Below the pieces are notes generated by a model, which saw only the letters and a list, made by a program, of their open reading frames with translations, had not been told where the DNA came from and did no database searches. This document shows, piece by piece, positions 51,636 through 62,138 of a DNA stretch of 64,000 nt. Source of the DNA: a halophilic archaeon (GTDB lineage: Archaea; Halobacteriota; Halobacteria; Halobacteriales; Haladaptataceae); the NCBI GenBank assembly GCA_003298465.1, contig QNGA01000001.1, forward strand, positions 1,364,001 to 1,428,000. Direction: 5' to 3'. Numbering within the stretch: position 1 is the stretch's first letter; every line of letters begins with the position of its first letter. Position numbers and translations under genes: made by a program.

Positions 51636-52453
51636 CGGGCATGGACCCCCGGCGCTACTACGACGAGTTCGGGGAGAGCGAGTGGGAGCGCCTCGACCGC
51701 GACCCCGTCACTCGCATGGAGTTCGAGAACACGACCGACTACCTCGACCGATACTTGCCCGACTCGGGTCGGGTCCTCGACGCCGGCGGCGCCGCGGGCC
51801 GGTACTCGATCTGGCTCGCCGAGCGCGGCCACGACGTGACGCTCGTCGACCTCTCGGCCGAACAGGTGGCGCTCGCGCGCGAGAAGGCCGCGGAGCGCGG
51901 CCTCGCCGACCGCGTGACGACGGAGCGGGGCGACGTGCGCGACCTCGGATTCGAGGACGGACGCTTCGACGCGGTCTGCTGTCTCGGCGGCCCACTCTCG
52001 CACGTCGTCGACGACGACGAGCGCGCGACGGCCGCGGCCGAACTCCGGCGGGTCGCCCGCTCCGGTCGACCCGTCTTCGTCTCCGTCATCGGTCGACTCG
52101 CCGCGCTCCGGGACGTGGTCAAGTTCTCCCTCGACGGTTCGCACGGCCTGCTCGGGCCCGTCGCCGCCGACGGCAAGTACACCGAAGAGCGGGTCGCGGA
52201 ACTGGGCGACGGCGAGGGGTGGGCGGAGTGTCACCTCTTCCGCGCCGAGGAGTTCGAGCGCGAACTGGCGGCGGCGGGCCTGGAGGTCGAGCGCCTCGTC
52301 GGCCTGGAGAACGTCGCCTCGCGGATGAACGAAGCGCTGTCGGCGGCCGACGAGGAGGCGGTCGAGGACGTCCGCGAGGTCGTCAGGACGCTCCGGGAGG
52401 ACCGCACCGCCGTCGACTGGTCCGAACACATGCTGGCCGTCTGCCGGGCGTAG
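51632..52453 (+). CDS. Class I SAM-dependent methyltransferase
   Basis: A 273-residue enzyme. SAM motif I is VLDAGGAAGRYSIWLAERG (about residues 45-63), motif II VTLVDLSAEQVALA, and the later motif CCLGGPLSHVVDDDE. The N-terminus (YYDEFGESEWERL) resembles small-molecule methyltransferases. Substrate unknown. Confidence 0.87.
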   Translation: MTGMDPRRYYDEFGESEWERLDRDPVTRMEFENTTDYLDRYLPDSGRVLDAGGAAGRYSIWLAERGHDVTLVDLSAEQVALAREKAAERGLADRVTTERGDVRDLGFEDGRFDAVCCLGGPLSHVVDDDERATAAAELRRVARSGRPVFVSVIGRLAALRDVVKFSLDGSHGLLGPVAADGKYTEERVAELGDGEGWAECHLFRAEEFERELAAAGLEVERLVGLENVASRMNEALSAADEEAVEDVREVVRTLREDRTAVDWSEHMLAVCRA

Positions 52454-52487
52454 TTCGGGCTTTCGCGTCGCGGACCGGCCCCCGGAC

Positions 52488-53189
52488 TCAGTCCGCGGCC
52501 ATCGCCTCGACCTCCGCGCGCTCGCCCATCAGCGTCCAGCTGTCGGCGGTCGCGCCGTCCACGTTCGCGTCCCGGAGCGCCTCGACGGTCGTGGCGTCGT
52601 CGACGCCCCAGGCGACGACGCCCATCCCGGCTTCCTGCGCGCGCTCGACAACGTCGGTCTCGAGACACAGCGTCGCGTGCGGGTGGAGGTAGTCGCAGTC
52701 GAGCGCCAGGGCGGTGTCGAGACCGGTCTCGACGCCGACGGCCCGCCCGAACAGGTACCCCAGCGGGGCGCAGGGGTCGTGGTCGCGGACCTCGGTCAAC
52801 ACCTCCGGACGGAAGGAGGTGAACCGCGCGTCGACGCGAGCGTCGGCGACGGTCGCCACCGCGTCCGCGGCGACGCCGGCCTGCTTCAGTTCGACCTGCG
52901 CGCCGACGTCCGGCGGAATCGCGGCCAGCGCTTCCGAGAGGAGCGGAATCCGTTCGCCGGAGTCGAGCACCTCTAGCTCCCGGAGGCGCGTCCAGTCCAT
53001 TCCGGCGACGGAGCCGTTTCCGTCGGTCACCCGGCCCACCGTCTCGTCGTGGAAGACGACCAGTTCGCCCGACCGGCACTGCCGCACGTCCAGTTCCACT
53101 GCCGGTAGACGTCGAGAAGAGCGTTCGACCGCGCGAATCGTGTTCTCGGGATACTCCTCGGCACACCCACGATGGGCGATGAGATCCAT
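52488..53189 (-). CDS. Glycerophosphodiester phosphodiesterase
   Basis: A 233-residue GDPD enzyme. The catalytic motif HRGCAEEYPENT is at the start, followed by ELDVRQCRSGELVVFHDETV with the conserved Asp and His. It would release glycerol-3-phosphate (or the archaeal glycerol-1-phosphate) from diesters. No signal peptide, so cytosolic. It lies beside two genes that look like glycerol-phosphate-polymer enzymes. Confidence 0.9.
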   Translation of the reverse strand: MDLIAHRGCAEEYPENTIRAVERSSRRLPAVELDVRQCRSGELVVFHDETVGRVTDGNGSVAGMDWTRLRELEVLDSGERIPLLSEALAAIPPDVGAQVELKQAGVAADAVATVADARVDARFTSFRPEVLTEVRDHDPCAPLGYLFGRAVGVETGLDTALALDCDYLHPHATLCLETDVVERAQEAGMGVVAWGVDDATTVEALRDANVDGATADSWTLMGERAEVEAMAAD

Positions 53190-53229
53190 TCGTTGCCGGT
53201 GGAACGGGACGCTTACCGTATAAGCCTTC

Positions 53230-53925
53230 CTAAGACTTGCCGGCGTCCTGCTCGGCCCGGCGGACCAGGGGAAGTCGCTCGCGGGCGGCGTCGAGGTCGG
53301 ACGGACGGTTGATCTCGATGTGGGCGTCCGGGCGGACGAACACGCGCTTGGTCGGGGTCTCGGGGTAGAGGTGGGGGTACCAGCCGGTGCGGTTGCCGGC
53401 GAGCACGTCCGTCGCCGCGTCGTGGTGGCGGCGACTGACGATGCCGATGCCGGCGTGGCGGTGACCGCGAATCTCGCCGTAGTCGACGACGTTGCCCGCG
53501 TCGTCGCCCCGGATGGCAGTGTGTTCCTCCTGTTCGCCAGGAAGACACCCCACCACGTTGTACCCGCCGTCGAGTTCCTCGTAGCGTCGAACCAGCCGGT
53601 CGAGCACCGACGGTGCGACGAGCACGTCCCCGTTCAGCACGAGCACGTCGTCGTCGACGCGTTCGAGCGCGCGCCGGAGCGACTCGGCGTTGTCGTACTC
53701 GTCCCACCGGTCGAGCACCAGCGCATCGGCGTTCGAGAGGCGGTCGCGGACGGTCGTGGCCTCGTAGCCGAGGACGACCGTGATGCCGTCGACGCGGTCG
53801 GCGAGCGTCTCGCGCTGGCGGTCGTACAGCGTCCGCCCCGAGACTTCGAGGAACGCCTTCGGTGCGTCGTCGGTCACCTCGTTCATCCGACTGCCGCGAC
53901 CCGCCGCCAGTATCACTCCGTGCAT
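53230..53925 (-). CDS. Sugar- or alcohol-nucleotidyltransferase
   Basis: A 231-residue NTP transferase. The signature VILAAGRGSRMNEVT is at the N-terminus; a KAFLEVSGRTLYDRQ segment and LVLNGDVLV follow. It could make CDP-glycerol/CDP-polyol or a nucleotide sugar. The start overlaps the upstream glycerophosphotransferase-like gene by 13 bases, implying joint action with it. Confidence 0.83.
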   Translation of the reverse strand: MHGVILAAGRGSRMNEVTDDAPKAFLEVSGRTLYDRQRETLADRVDGITVVLGYEATTVRDRLSNADALVLDRWDEYDNAESLRRALERVDDDVLVLNGDVLVAPSVLDRLVRRYEELDGGYNVVGCLPGEQEEHTAIRGDDAGNVVDYGEIRGHRHAGIGIVSRRHHDAATDVLAGNRTGWYPHLYPETPTKRVFVRPDAHIEINRPSDLDAARERLPLVRRAEQDAGKS

Positions 53926-54905
53926 GCCGTCACCTCCCGGGCGGCCCGCTTGCCGGCGGAGCCGTCCATCGGGATGCCGAGATTCGACCGGACGGTGGCC
54001 TCGCGCTCGGCCGCCCGGTCGGAGTAGCCGCGTTCGTAGAGGTCGTCGACGGTCCCGAGGTCGAGGTCGTCGACGGCCGTCACGTGCCCTATCTCGGGCA
54101 CCTCCCCGTCCTCGGACGCGAGGTCGGTGAACTGGACGAGCGGCCGTCCGGTGTGGAGCCACTCGGTCACGATGCCCGAGTAGTCCGAGAGCAGCAGGTC
54201 CGACGCCAGCACGCCCTCGCGGGGCGTCTCGGCCTCGTCGAAGACCACGTTCGGCAGGTCCGCGATGCGCTCACGACACTCGGCGGTCAGCGACTTCCCG
54301 GGGTCCTCCCTGCGGTCCATCGGGTGGGGCCGGAACAGGAGTTCGTACTCGGTGTCGGCGAACAGGTCGATGACCGCCTCGGCCGTGTCGAGGTACGACC
54401 CGCCGCCGTAGTTGTGGTTGGTCGGCGCGTACAGCACGCGCCGTTCGCGGGGCGGGTCGGCCGCCACTAGGGCGTCGGCCTCGGGGATGCCGACCACCGA
54501 CACGTCCACGTTCGCGGGGTACGCCTCCTCGTACCGTCTCGCCCACCGTTCCCCGGGCGCGAGCGCGACGTCCACCGCGTCGCCGGTGTTCGTGACGGTC
54601 GTCTCGATCTCGCCCCGTCCGATGGACGCGCCGTGTCGGACGTGGACCAGCGGATACTCCTCGTGGAACGTCGCGTCCCCGATGCGGAAGCGGTGGTTGT
54701 ACACCACCACGTCCGGGTCGACCTCGCGGACGTGGCGGTCGACGTCGGACACGTCGTCGACCTCGACCTCGGGAATCCGTTCGCAACAGCCGACGGCTTC
54801 GGACCTGACCGCGACGTAGGCCGATTCGGCGTCGACGTGTCGGTCTATCGCCTCGAACGTCTTCCGCATGAATTCGCGCTCGATGACGTACAGTACTTTA
54901 GTCAT
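53913..54905 (-). CDS. CDP-glycerol glycerophosphotransferase-like protein (TagB/TagF family)
   Basis: A 330-residue transferase-fold protein. Family motifs are visible in the C-terminal half: YELLFRPHPMDRR (about 185-197) and ASDLLLSDYSGIVTEWL (about 229-245), which hold the nucleotide and acceptor contact residues. Related bacterial enzymes polymerise glycerol phosphate into teichoic acids. Here it is coupled to a nucleotidyltransferase and near a GDPD enzyme. Whether a polymer or a glycan decoration is made is unknown. Confidence 0.83.
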   Translation of the reverse strand: MTKVLYVIEREFMRKTFEAIDRHVDAESAYVAVRSEAVGCCERIPEVEVDDVSDVDRHVREVDPDVVVYNHRFRIGDATFHEEYPLVHVRHGASIGRGEIETTVTNTGDAVDVALAPGERWARRYEEAYPANVDVSVVGIPEADALVAADPPRERRVLYAPTNHNYGGGSYLDTAEAVIDLFADTEYELLFRPHPMDRREDPGKSLTAECRERIADLPNVVFDEAETPREGVLASDLLLSDYSGIVTEWLHTGRPLVQFTDLASEDGEVPEIGHVTAVDDLDLGTVDDLYERGYSDRAAEREATVRSNLGIPMDGSAGKRAAREVTACTE

Positions 54906-55084
54906 GAAGAACACCCCCACGCGCTCCCAGAACGAAACGAAATCTACCGGTAGTCGTCCGGATATCGACTGACGAGTCGCACGACCATCTCCCGAGAGCG
55001 AGTAGTTGTTCCCTAGTAGGACGTTCTCGTATTTAGAGATGATTGCCAGATAGCAGACAGAACCGCAGGCCGGAAGCGATGCGG

Positions 55085-55354
55085 TTAGAAGCGACTCGAG
55101 CGTCCGGCCGCGCTCCAGGGATTGGTCGGCGCGTCCGCGGGGACGCGCACGTCGCGGTTCTGCAGGCGCGCGACCTTCCCCGCGAACCCCCAGCGCTTGC
55201 CCTCCCAGTCGGTCTCCGTCTCCTCGCTGGCCGCCGCGGCCGCGGCCCGCGCGCTGAGGTGCGCGCTCACGGCGGCGGCGATGGCCGCCGCCTCCGCCTC
55301 GGTGGCGTCGTCGAGGATCGACAGGTCGACGTCCTCAGAGCGGGATGTTGCCAT
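55085..55354 (-). CDS. pccX: Carboxylase small (epsilon-type) subunit PccX
   Basis: An 89-residue Ala-rich acidic protein. [15 protein letters not shown] near its C-terminus matches the small third subunit of haloarchaeal propionyl-CoA carboxylase and actinobacterial epsilon subunits. It overlaps the end of pccB by 20 bases, so it is translated with it and likely bridges or stabilises the complex. Confidence 0.83.
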   Translation of the reverse strand: MATSRSEDVDLSILDDATEAEAAAIAAAVSAHLSARAAAAAASEETETDWEGKRWGFAGKVARLQNRDVRVPADAPTNPWSAAGRSSRF

Positions 55355-56885
55355 GCTTCTTCTCCGGCTGGGACTCGCGTTTCGTTTCGAGCATCTCAAG
55401 GTCCTTCACGAGCCGCGGGCGGGTGTCCTGCGGTTCGATGACGTCGTCGACGAACCCGCGGTCCGCCGCGGTGTAGGGGTTCGCGAACTGGTCGCGGTAC
55501 TCGTCGATGAGTTCGTCCCGGCGCTCGTCGGGGTCCTCGGCCGCGTCGAGTTCGTCGCTGTAGAGGACGTTCACCGCGCCCTTCGGGCCCATCACGGCGA
55601 TCTCGGCGGTCGGCCACGCGTAGTTCACGTCCGCGCCGATGTGCTTGGAGGCCATCACGTCGTACGCGCCGCCGTACGCCTTCCGCGTGATGACGGTCAG
55701 TAGCGGGACCGTCGCCTCCGAGAACGCGTACAGGAGCTTCGCGCCGTGACGGATGATGCCGCCGTGCTCCTGGTCCGTGCCGGGCATGAAGCCGGGCACG
55801 TCGACGAAGGTGACGATGGGGATGTTGAACGAGTCACAGAACCGGACGAACCGCGAGCCCTTCTCGCTGGCTTCGATGTCGAGCGTGCCGGCGTTCACCC
55901 GGGGCTGGTTGGCGACGACGCCCACCGATCGACCGTCGAGCCGACCGAACCCGACGACGATGTTCTTGGCGTACCCCTCCTGGACCTCGAAGAACGAGTC
56001 CTCGTCGACGACGCCCTCGACGACCCGCGTCATGTCGTAGGGCTTCTTCGGCTGGTCGGGAACGACCGACTTCAGTTCCTCGTCGCGGCGGTCGGGGTCG
56101 TCCCAGGGCTCGACCCTCGGCGGGTCCTCGACGTTGTTCTGCGGGAGGTACGAGAGCAGGCGTCGGATGTCGTCGAGCGCCTCCTTCTCGCCGTCCTCGG
56201 AGAAGTGCGCGACGCCGCTCTCGGAGTTGTGGGTCGTCGCGCCGCCGAGTTCCTCGAAGGTGACCTCCTCGCCCGTGACGGTCTCGATGACGTCCGGGCC
56301 GGTGATGAACATGTGGCTCGTGTCCTTCACCATGAAGATGAAGTCCGTGATGGCCGGCGAGTAGACCGCGCCGCCGGCGCACGGCCCCATGATGGCCGAA
56401 ATCTGGGGGATGACGCCGCTGGCCTGCTGGTTGCGGTGGAAGATGTCGGCGTAGCCCGCGAGCGAGGCGACGCCCTCCTGGATGCGCGCCCCGGCGGAGT
56501 CGTTCAGGCCGACGACCGGCGCGCCGACCTCCATCGCCTTGTCCATCACCTTGCAGACCTTCTCGGCGAACACCTCGCCGAGCGATCCGCCGAAGACGGT
56601 GAAGTCGTGGGCGAACACGAACACGGTCCGGCCGTTGACCTCGCCGTAGCCCGTGACGACGCCGTCGCCGTACACCTGCTTTTCCTCCATGCCGAAGTTG
56701 TGGCTCCGGTGGGTCCGAAGCTGGTCGAACTCGTTGAAGCTATCGTCGTCGAGGAAGTAGTCGATGCGCTCGCGCGCCGTCATCTTCCCCTTCTCGTGTT
56801 GCTTCTCGATGCGTTCCTCGCCGCCGCCCTTCTCGGCTTCCGCGCGCTTCTCTCGCAGGTCGTCGATGCTGTCGTCCATCGTCAT
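55335..56885 (-). CDS. pccB: Propionyl/acetyl-CoA carboxylase carboxyltransferase subunit
   Basis: A 516-residue carboxyltransferase that moves CO2 from carboxybiotin to propionyl- or acetyl-CoA. Crotonase-like N and C halves are visible, with oxyanion-hole regions [20 protein letters not shown] (about 133-152) and [16 protein letters not shown], and [20 protein letters not shown] (about 384-403) in the second half. Position 2 codons before an alternative ATG. The biotin subunit pccA is about 4 kb away, separated by the GDPD and TagB-like genes. Confidence 0.94.
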   Translation of the reverse strand: MTMDDSIDDLREKRAEAEKGGGEERIEKQHEKGKMTARERIDYFLDDDSFNEFDQLRTHRSHNFGMEEKQVYGDGVVTGYGEVNGRTVFVFAHDFTVFGGSLGEVFAEKVCKVMDKAMEVGAPVVGLNDSAGARIQEGVASLAGYADIFHRNQQASGVIPQISAIMGPCAGGAVYSPAITDFIFMVKDTSHMFITGPDVIETVTGEEVTFEELGGATTHNSESGVAHFSEDGEKEALDDIRRLLSYLPQNNVEDPPRVEPWDDPDRRDEELKSVVPDQPKKPYDMTRVVEGVVDEDSFFEVQEGYAKNIVVGFGRLDGRSVGVVANQPRVNAGTLDIEASEKGSRFVRFCDSFNIPIVTFVDVPGFMPGTDQEHGGIIRHGAKLLYAFSEATVPLLTVITRKAYGGAYDVMASKHIGADVNYAWPTAEIAVMGPKGAVNVLYSDELDAAEDPDERRDELIDEYRDQFANPYTAADRGFVDDVIEPQDTRPRLVKDLEMLETKRESQPEKKHGNIPL

Positions 56886-57102
56886 GGTCTGGCGTCCCTC
56901 CGATGGGTTCTCATTGAGCGATTGCAGTACGAGTGACGGGAAAAGGTTTCCTAAACCGCCACTCCGGGCGGTACGGCGGGAATCCGGCGTTCTCGCCGGC
57001 CGTTCGCTCGTTTCCGGACTCCCGTCGGCGTCCGGCACCGCCATCGCGACTCGGACCCGGAGAACCGAAAGGCAGTTCCCCGCAACGGCGGTACCACCAC
57101 GC

Positions 57103-58284
57103 ATGATTTCCATCGCGCTGGCGGGCAAGCCCAACGCGGGCAAATCCACCTTCTACAAGGCGGCGACGATGGCCGACGTGGACGTGGCGAACTACCCGTT
57201 CACCACCATCGACGCCAACCGCGGGGTGAGTTCGGTGCGCACGGACTGTCCCTGTCTCGAACGCGACGAGCGCTGCGGCAACGAGGCCTGCCACGACGGC
57301 AAGCGATACGTTCCCGTCAAGTTGCTCGACGTGGCCGGCCTCGTCCCGGGCGCACACGAGGGCCGCGGCCTGGGCAACCAGTTCCTCGACGAACTGACGA
57401 ACGCGGACGCCATCCTCAACGTCGTCGACGCCTCGGGCGGGACGAACGAGGAGGGCGAACCGGTCGAGGTCGGGAGCCACGACCCCGTCGAGGAGGTCGA
57501 CTTCATCGAGGAGGAGATGAACATGTGGCTCGCGGGCATAATCGAGCGCAACTGGGAGACCGTCGAGCGCCAGAGCCGGTCGCCGGGGTTCGACATCGAC
57601 GACGCGCTGGCGGAGATGCTGACGGGGTTCGGCGCGACGGAGGCCGACGTGGCGGCCAGCCTCCGCGAACTGGAGTACCCCGACAATCCCCGCGACTGGA
57701 CCGACGAACACCGCGAGGCGCTCGCGCGCGACGTGCGCGCACGAACGAAACCGATAATCCTCGTGGCGAACAAGGCCGACGTCGCTCCGGCGGAGAACGT
57801 CGAGCGCCTCCGGGAGACGGGCAAGCCCGTCGTCCCGGCGACTGCGGAGGGGGAACTCGCCCTCCGGCAGGCGGTCGAGGCGGGCGTGGTCGACTACGAC
57901 CCCGGCGACGACGACTTCGATATCGTCGGCGACGTAAGCGACGAACAGGAGCAGGGACTCGAACGAATCCGGGCGGTCATGCAGGAGTGGGGCGGTACGG
58001 GCGTCCAGCAGTCGCTGAACGAGGCCGTCTACGACCTCCTCGACAGGATTACGGCGTACCCCGTCCAGAACGAGTCGAAGTGGACCGACGGCCAGGGCAA
58101 CGTCCTCCCGGACGCCAACCTGCTGCCCCGGGGGTCGACGCCGAGAGACCTCGCGTACGCCGTCCACAGCGACATCGGCGACGGCTACCTCCACGCGGTC
58201 AACGCGAAGACGGACCGCGAGATAAGCGACTCCTACGAACTCGAAGAGGGCGACGTCGTCAAGATCGTCAGCACGGCCAAGTGA
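57103..58284 (+). CDS. YchF/Obg-family GTPase with TGS domain
   Basis: A 393-residue GTP-binding protein. P-loop [14 protein letters not shown] (about residues 6-19), switch/G3 [19 protein letters not shown]4 VANKADV, and a C-terminal TGS domain (about 320-393, ending VVKIVSTAK). Likely a translation- or ribosome-related regulator in the cytosol, as is common in archaea. Confidence 0.92.
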   Translation: MISIALAGKPNAGKSTFYKAATMADVDVANYPFTTIDANRGVSSVRTDCPCLERDERCGNEACHDGKRYVPVKLLDVAGLVPGAHEGRGLGNQFLDELTNADAILNVVDASGGTNEEGEPVEVGSHDPVEEVDFIEEEMNMWLAGIIERNWETVERQSRSPGFDIDDALAEMLTGFGATEADVAASLRELEYPDNPRDWTDEHREALARDVRARTKPIILVANKADVAPAENVERLRETGKPVVPATAEGELALRQAVEAGVVDYDPGDDDFDIVGDVSDEQEQGLERIRAVMQEWGGTGVQQSLNEAVYDLLDRITAYPVQNESKWTDGQGNVLPDANLLPRGSTPRDLAYAVHSDIGDGYLHAVNAKTDREISDSYELEEGDVVKIVSTAK

Positions 58285-58401
58285 CGCAGCGCCGGCCGCC
58301 GCGTTCCCTGCCGGACGTCTCCCGGTACTGCTCGGTACCGTCGCGCACCTCTCGGAAACCTTACGGGGTGCTTTTGCGATTCGGCGTCGCAGTAGCGTGC
58401 C

Positions 58402-58947
58402 ATGACATCCGTCGACACCGACCTCGTCGATGACCTGGCCCACCACGACGAGTACCTCACCCTGAGAGACCTCGTCCGATACCTCGAACGCCACCACCCC
58501 GTCGAGGGGCCGGGCGTCCCCGGCGACCTGGTCGAAGCCTACGCCGAGGCGCTCGACTACGACTTGGACCGCGTGCGGACCTCGTTCGAGGACCGCCTGA
58601 CCGGCTCGCAGACGTGGCAACCGGGCGACCGAATCTACGAGGTCGACGGCGACGTCAGCATCTACCCGGCCTCGTGGCACGAGCGACTCGCGGACACCAC
58701 GGACCTCTCGGAGTTCGTGGCGGTCATGCTGGAGAGCGTGAAATCGCCGCCGGGAGTGACGGTCCAGCGAGAGCAACTCGGCGTCTCCCAGAACGCGCTG
58801 AAGACGGCCGTCGAGATCATCGCCGAGATGGACCGGGACGACGTCACGCAGCTCCTGCGTGACCAGCGCGTCGAGGGAACCGTCGTGCTGTACGCGTTCC
58901 AGAACCCCGAGGAGGTCGTCCGACTGCCGGAGGAGTCCACCCGGTGA
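58402..58947 (+). CDS. Conserved haloarchaeal-type protein
   Basis: A 181-residue acidic protein with helical layout and a middle segment VDGDVSIYPASWHERLADTT. No domain recognised with certainty. It stands in the same orientation as the GTPase gene after a gap of about 120 bases. Confidence 0.72.
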   Translation: MTSVDTDLVDDLAHHDEYLTLRDLVRYLERHHPVEGPGVPGDLVEAYAEALDYDLDRVRTSFEDRLTGSQTWQPGDRIYEVDGDVSIYPASWHERLADTTDLSEFVAVMLESVKSPPGVTVQREQLGVSQNALKTAVEIIAEMDRDDVTQLLRDQRVEGTVVLYAFQNPEEVVRLPEESTR

Positions 58948-58995
58948 CCCGCGCGTCGCGCGTCGTTCGCGACGGGACGCGAGACGCGGGTAGTC

Positions 58996-59889
58996 TCATT
59001 CCGTGGTCCGCAAGAACTCCGTCAGCAGCTCGTTCACGCGCTCCGGTCGGTCGTTCTGTACCCAGTGGCTCGCGTCCGGCAGGCGCTCGACCCGCAGGTC
59101 GGACACCCACCGGTCCAGCCCCTCCGTCAACTCGGTGCCGAGCGCGGGGTCCCGTTCGCCCCAGACCAGCAGCGTCGGTACGGCGACGGGGGGCGACTCG
59201 CGGCGGCCGCCGAGGAGCGCGCCGACCTCGCGTCGCACCTCGTCGCGGAACGCCGCCCGGTAGTAGTTGATCGCGGCCCCGAGCGCGCCGGACCGGCAGG
59301 CGGCCTCGCGGTAGCGCCGGAGGTCGCGTTCGTCGAAGGCGTCGGGGTTCGCCGCACTGCCGCGGAGCATCTCCGGAATCGCGGCGCAGTCGCGCGAACC
59401 GAGCAGGGCCTCCGGCAGCCACGGAACCTGGAAGGCGAACATGTACCACGACCGGCGCAACTGCTCGGGCGTGCGGACGACCTCCCGGAACCGGCCGGGG
59501 TGGGGCGCGTTCAGCGCTCCGAGTCGGTCGACTCGCTCGGGGTAGCGGATGGCGACTTCCCAGGCGACGACGCCGCCCCAGTCGTGGCCGACGACGTGGG
59601 CCGCGTCCGAACCGAAGTGGTCCAGCAGGCCGACGACGTCGCCGACGAGTTCGTCCATGCCGTACGCGGAGACGCCGGGGGGTTTCTCGGAGGCGTTGTA
59701 CCCTCGCATGTCCGGCGCGACGACGTGGAAGCCGGCGTCGGCGAGCGCGGGCAACTGGTCGCGCCACGAGTACCAGAACTCCGGGAACCCGTGGAGGAGG
59801 ACGACGAGCGGGTCGTCGGCGTCGCCGGCCTCGACGTAGTGGAGACGGATGCCGTCGACTATCGCTTCGCGGTGAGTCCAGGCGGCCAT
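58996..59889 (-). CDS. Alpha/beta-hydrolase, epoxide-hydrolase-like
   Basis: A 297-residue enzyme. HGFPEFWYSWRDQ (about residues 31-43) and the nucleophile elbow VVGHDWGGVVAWE with an Asp nucleophile are typical of epoxide hydrolases or haloalkane dehalogenases; the base His is in DASHWVQND. Two Tyr residues of the cap region (INYYRAAF) support epoxide hydrolase. Confidence 0.87.
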   Translation of the reverse strand: MAAWTHREAIVDGIRLHYVEAGDADDPLVVLLHGFPEFWYSWRDQLPALADAGFHVVAPDMRGYNASEKPPGVSAYGMDELVGDVVGLLDHFGSDAAHVVGHDWGGVVAWEVAIRYPERVDRLGALNAPHPGRFREVVRTPEQLRRSWYMFAFQVPWLPEALLGSRDCAAIPEMLRGSAANPDAFDERDLRRYREAACRSGALGAAINYYRAAFRDEVRREVGALLGGRRESPPVAVPTLLVWGERDPALGTELTEGLDRWVSDLRVERLPDASHWVQNDRPERVNELLTEFLRTTE

Positions 59890-60027
59890 ACCGACACCGA
59901 GGGACGTTCGACGGTTAAGCGTTGACGCCGCGGGAGCGGACGGTCCGTCGAGCATCGGCCCGTCCGTCGTCCGGGCGTCGCGTGGGCGACGCCGCTCTCG
60001 CCCGGTCCGGGTCGTGGCGTGCCCGTC

Positions 60028-60879
60028 TCAGGAGAGCGGCCGGAACCAGACCGCGAAGAGCAACAGCGCGAGGAAGACGTACGACCCGCGGACGAGCAGC
60101 ATCGTCGCCAGTTCCGGGTCGGCCCGGCGGGCGACGACCGCCACGGTGGCGAACCCAAGCACCGCGAGCACCGTGCTCGGCGGGAACACGGCCGCGAGGG
60201 CGAACGCCAGGACCGCGACGAGCGCGAGCGCCATGAGGGCGTACGCCGTCGTGCGCGCTCGCTCCCGGCCGACCGCGACCGCGACGGTTCGCTTCTGGAT
60301 GGACCGGTCGTACTCGAAGTCCTGCGCGTCGTCGATGACCTTCACGCCCGACAGCAGCACGAGGAAGACGGCGGCGAACGCGACCGCCACCGGAGAGAGC
60401 GCACCGGCCTGGACGTAGTAGCCCCCGGCGATCGCCAGCGCGATGCCGAGCGGATAGCCCGACGTGGCGGTGACGGGGTTCGTGTCCAGTTGCGGCGCGT
60501 GGAAGTAGCCGATGAACCAGGTGGGCAGCGTGAGGGCGACGCCGCCGGGATTCGCGAGCACCCACAGCGCGGCGAGGCAGGCGAAGAACAGGGCGGTCGC
60601 GCCGACCAGCGCGAGGACGCAGCCCCGTCGGGTCAGCGGGTGGTCGTCGTCCTCGCCGCGACCGTAGAAGTCGACGTAGCCGTCCTTGACGTGCGCCGTG
60701 TAGACGGCGCTGAAGATGGCGACCGAGTGGACGAGTCCGACGAGGAGCGACGTCTCGCCGGCGAGAAATGCACCGAACCACGAGCAGGCGACGGGCGGGA
60801 GCATGAAGACGGGATGCACCTGCGAGGCCAGCGCCTGGAGGGCGGACGACGCACCACTGCTCCGCCGGGAGATGGACAT
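60028..60879 (-). CDS. UbiA-family prenyltransferase
   Basis: A 283-residue membrane enzyme with about eight helices. The two Asp-rich motifs are present in variant form, KDGYVDFYGRGEDDDH (about 65-80) and KVIDDAQDFEYDRSIQK (about 178-194). Members join polyprenyl chains to aromatic or glycerol acceptors, so quinone, heme or lipid synthesis is possible. Starts away from the aminotransferase gene on the same strand. Confidence 0.87.
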   Translation of the reverse strand: MSISRRSSGASSALQALASQVHPVFMLPPVACSWFGAFLAGETSLLVGLVHSVAIFSAVYTAHVKDGYVDFYGRGEDDDHPLTRRGCVLALVGATALFFACLAALWVLANPGGVALTLPTWFIGYFHAPQLDTNPVTATSGYPLGIALAIAGGYYVQAGALSPVAVAFAAVFLVLLSGVKVIDDAQDFEYDRSIQKRTVAVAVGRERARTTAYALMALALVAVLAFALAAVFPPSTVLAVLGFATVAVVARRADPELATMLLVRGSYVFLALLLFAVWFRPLS

Positions 60880-60946
60880 ACGGACGTGTAACGGGCGCGA
60901 CGGAAATAAAGTCTCAGGCGGACGCGTCGGGAAACCGCGAGCGGAC

Positions 60947-62068
60947 TCAGCGGACCGCGCTCGCCGCCGCGTCCATCGCCTCCAGCGCCGCCTTTATCTG
61001 CTCGGTGTCGTTCGCGTAGGAGATGCGAGCGTAGCCCGCGCCGCGCTCCCCGAACGCCTCGCCGGGGACGACGATGACGTCGCGGTCGAGCACCTCGTCC
61101 ACCCATCCCTCGGGCACCTTCGGCATCGCGTAGAACGCGCCGGAGGGCGTCGGCGTCTCCAGGCCGGCGTCGGCGAGGCCGTCGAGCAGCACGTCGCGTC
61201 GCCGTTCGAACGCGTCGACCATCTCGTCGACGCAGCCCTGCGGTCCCGAGAGCGCGGCCTCGGCGGCGTACTGCGCCGGGGCGCTCGCGCACGCCTGGAC
61301 GTACTGGTGGACCCGGAGCATGCGCTCGGTGCGGCGCTCGCTGGCGGCGACCCAGCCGAGTCGCCAGCCGGTCATCGAGTAGGCCTTCGAGCAGGCGTTC
61401 ACGACGACGACGTTGTCCGTCTCGGCGAACTGCATCGGCGAGTAGTGCTCGCCGTCGAAGACGATGTGTTCGTACACCTCGTCGCTGATGCAGAGCACGT
61501 CGTGCTCGTCGGCGATGTGCGCGAACTCACGCATGTCCTCCTCGCTCTGGACGGCACCGGTCGGGTTCGCCGGGCTGTTGACGACGAACGCGGCGGTGTC
61601 GTCCGTGATGGCGTCCTCGACCGTCGCGGGGTCGAGCGTGAGGTCCTCCCGGAGCGCGACGGGGGTCGGCTCGCCGCCCGCTATCCTCGTCAGGGCGTCG
61701 TAGGAGACGAAGCCGGGGTCCGGAAAGACGACCTCCTGGCCGGGGTCGACGTGCGCCTCCATCGCCAGGTGGAGCGCCTCGCTGCCGCCCGCGGTGGCGA
61801 TGACGTTCTCGGGCGGGACGGCGAGGTCGTTGTCGCGGTCGTGTTTGGCGCTGATGGCCTCGCGGAGCGCACGGGTGCCCTTGTTCTCCGTGTAGGCGTC
61901 CGCCTCTCCCGCCTCGATGGCTTCCCTGGCCGCCTCCCGGGCGTGGCTCGGCGTCGGAAAGTCGGGCTGGCCGATGCCGAGGTTGATGGCGTCCTCGCCC
62001 GCCGCCTCGAACACTTCTCGAATACCGCTTATGGAAACCGCTTCGACCCTGTCCGAAAAGCCTGTCAT
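60947..62068 (-). CDS. Pyridoxal-phosphate aminotransferase (class I/II)
   Basis: A 373-residue aspartate-aminotransferase-fold enzyme. Substrate-loop NLGIGQPDFPTP (about 30-41), VNSPANPTGAV (about 163-173) with the conserved Asn, and the PLP lysine in NACSKAYSMTGWRLGW (about 230-245). Likely acts on aspartate or aromatic amino acids. No operon partner is clear. Confidence 0.92.
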   Translation of the reverse strand: MTGFSDRVEAVSISGIREVFEAAGEDAINLGIGQPDFPTPSHAREAAREAIEAGEADAYTENKGTRALREAISAKHDRDNDLAVPPENVIATAGGSEALHLAMEAHVDPGQEVVFPDPGFVSYDALTRIAGGEPTPVALREDLTLDPATVEDAITDDTAAFVVNSPANPTGAVQSEEDMREFAHIADEHDVLCISDEVYEHIVFDGEHYSPMQFAETDNVVVVNACSKAYSMTGWRLGWVAASERRTERMLRVHQYVQACASAPAQYAAEAALSGPQGCVDEMVDAFERRRDVLLDGLADAGLETPTPSGAFYAMPKVPEGWVDEVLDRDVIVVPGEAFGERGAGYARISYANDTEQIKAALEAMDAAASAVR

Positions 62069-62138
62069 GCGTCCCCGACGACGTAGCCGCGGGGGATAAT
62101 TGTTCGTGTGTGGTTCGCGAACGCACCGCGCGGCGGCG

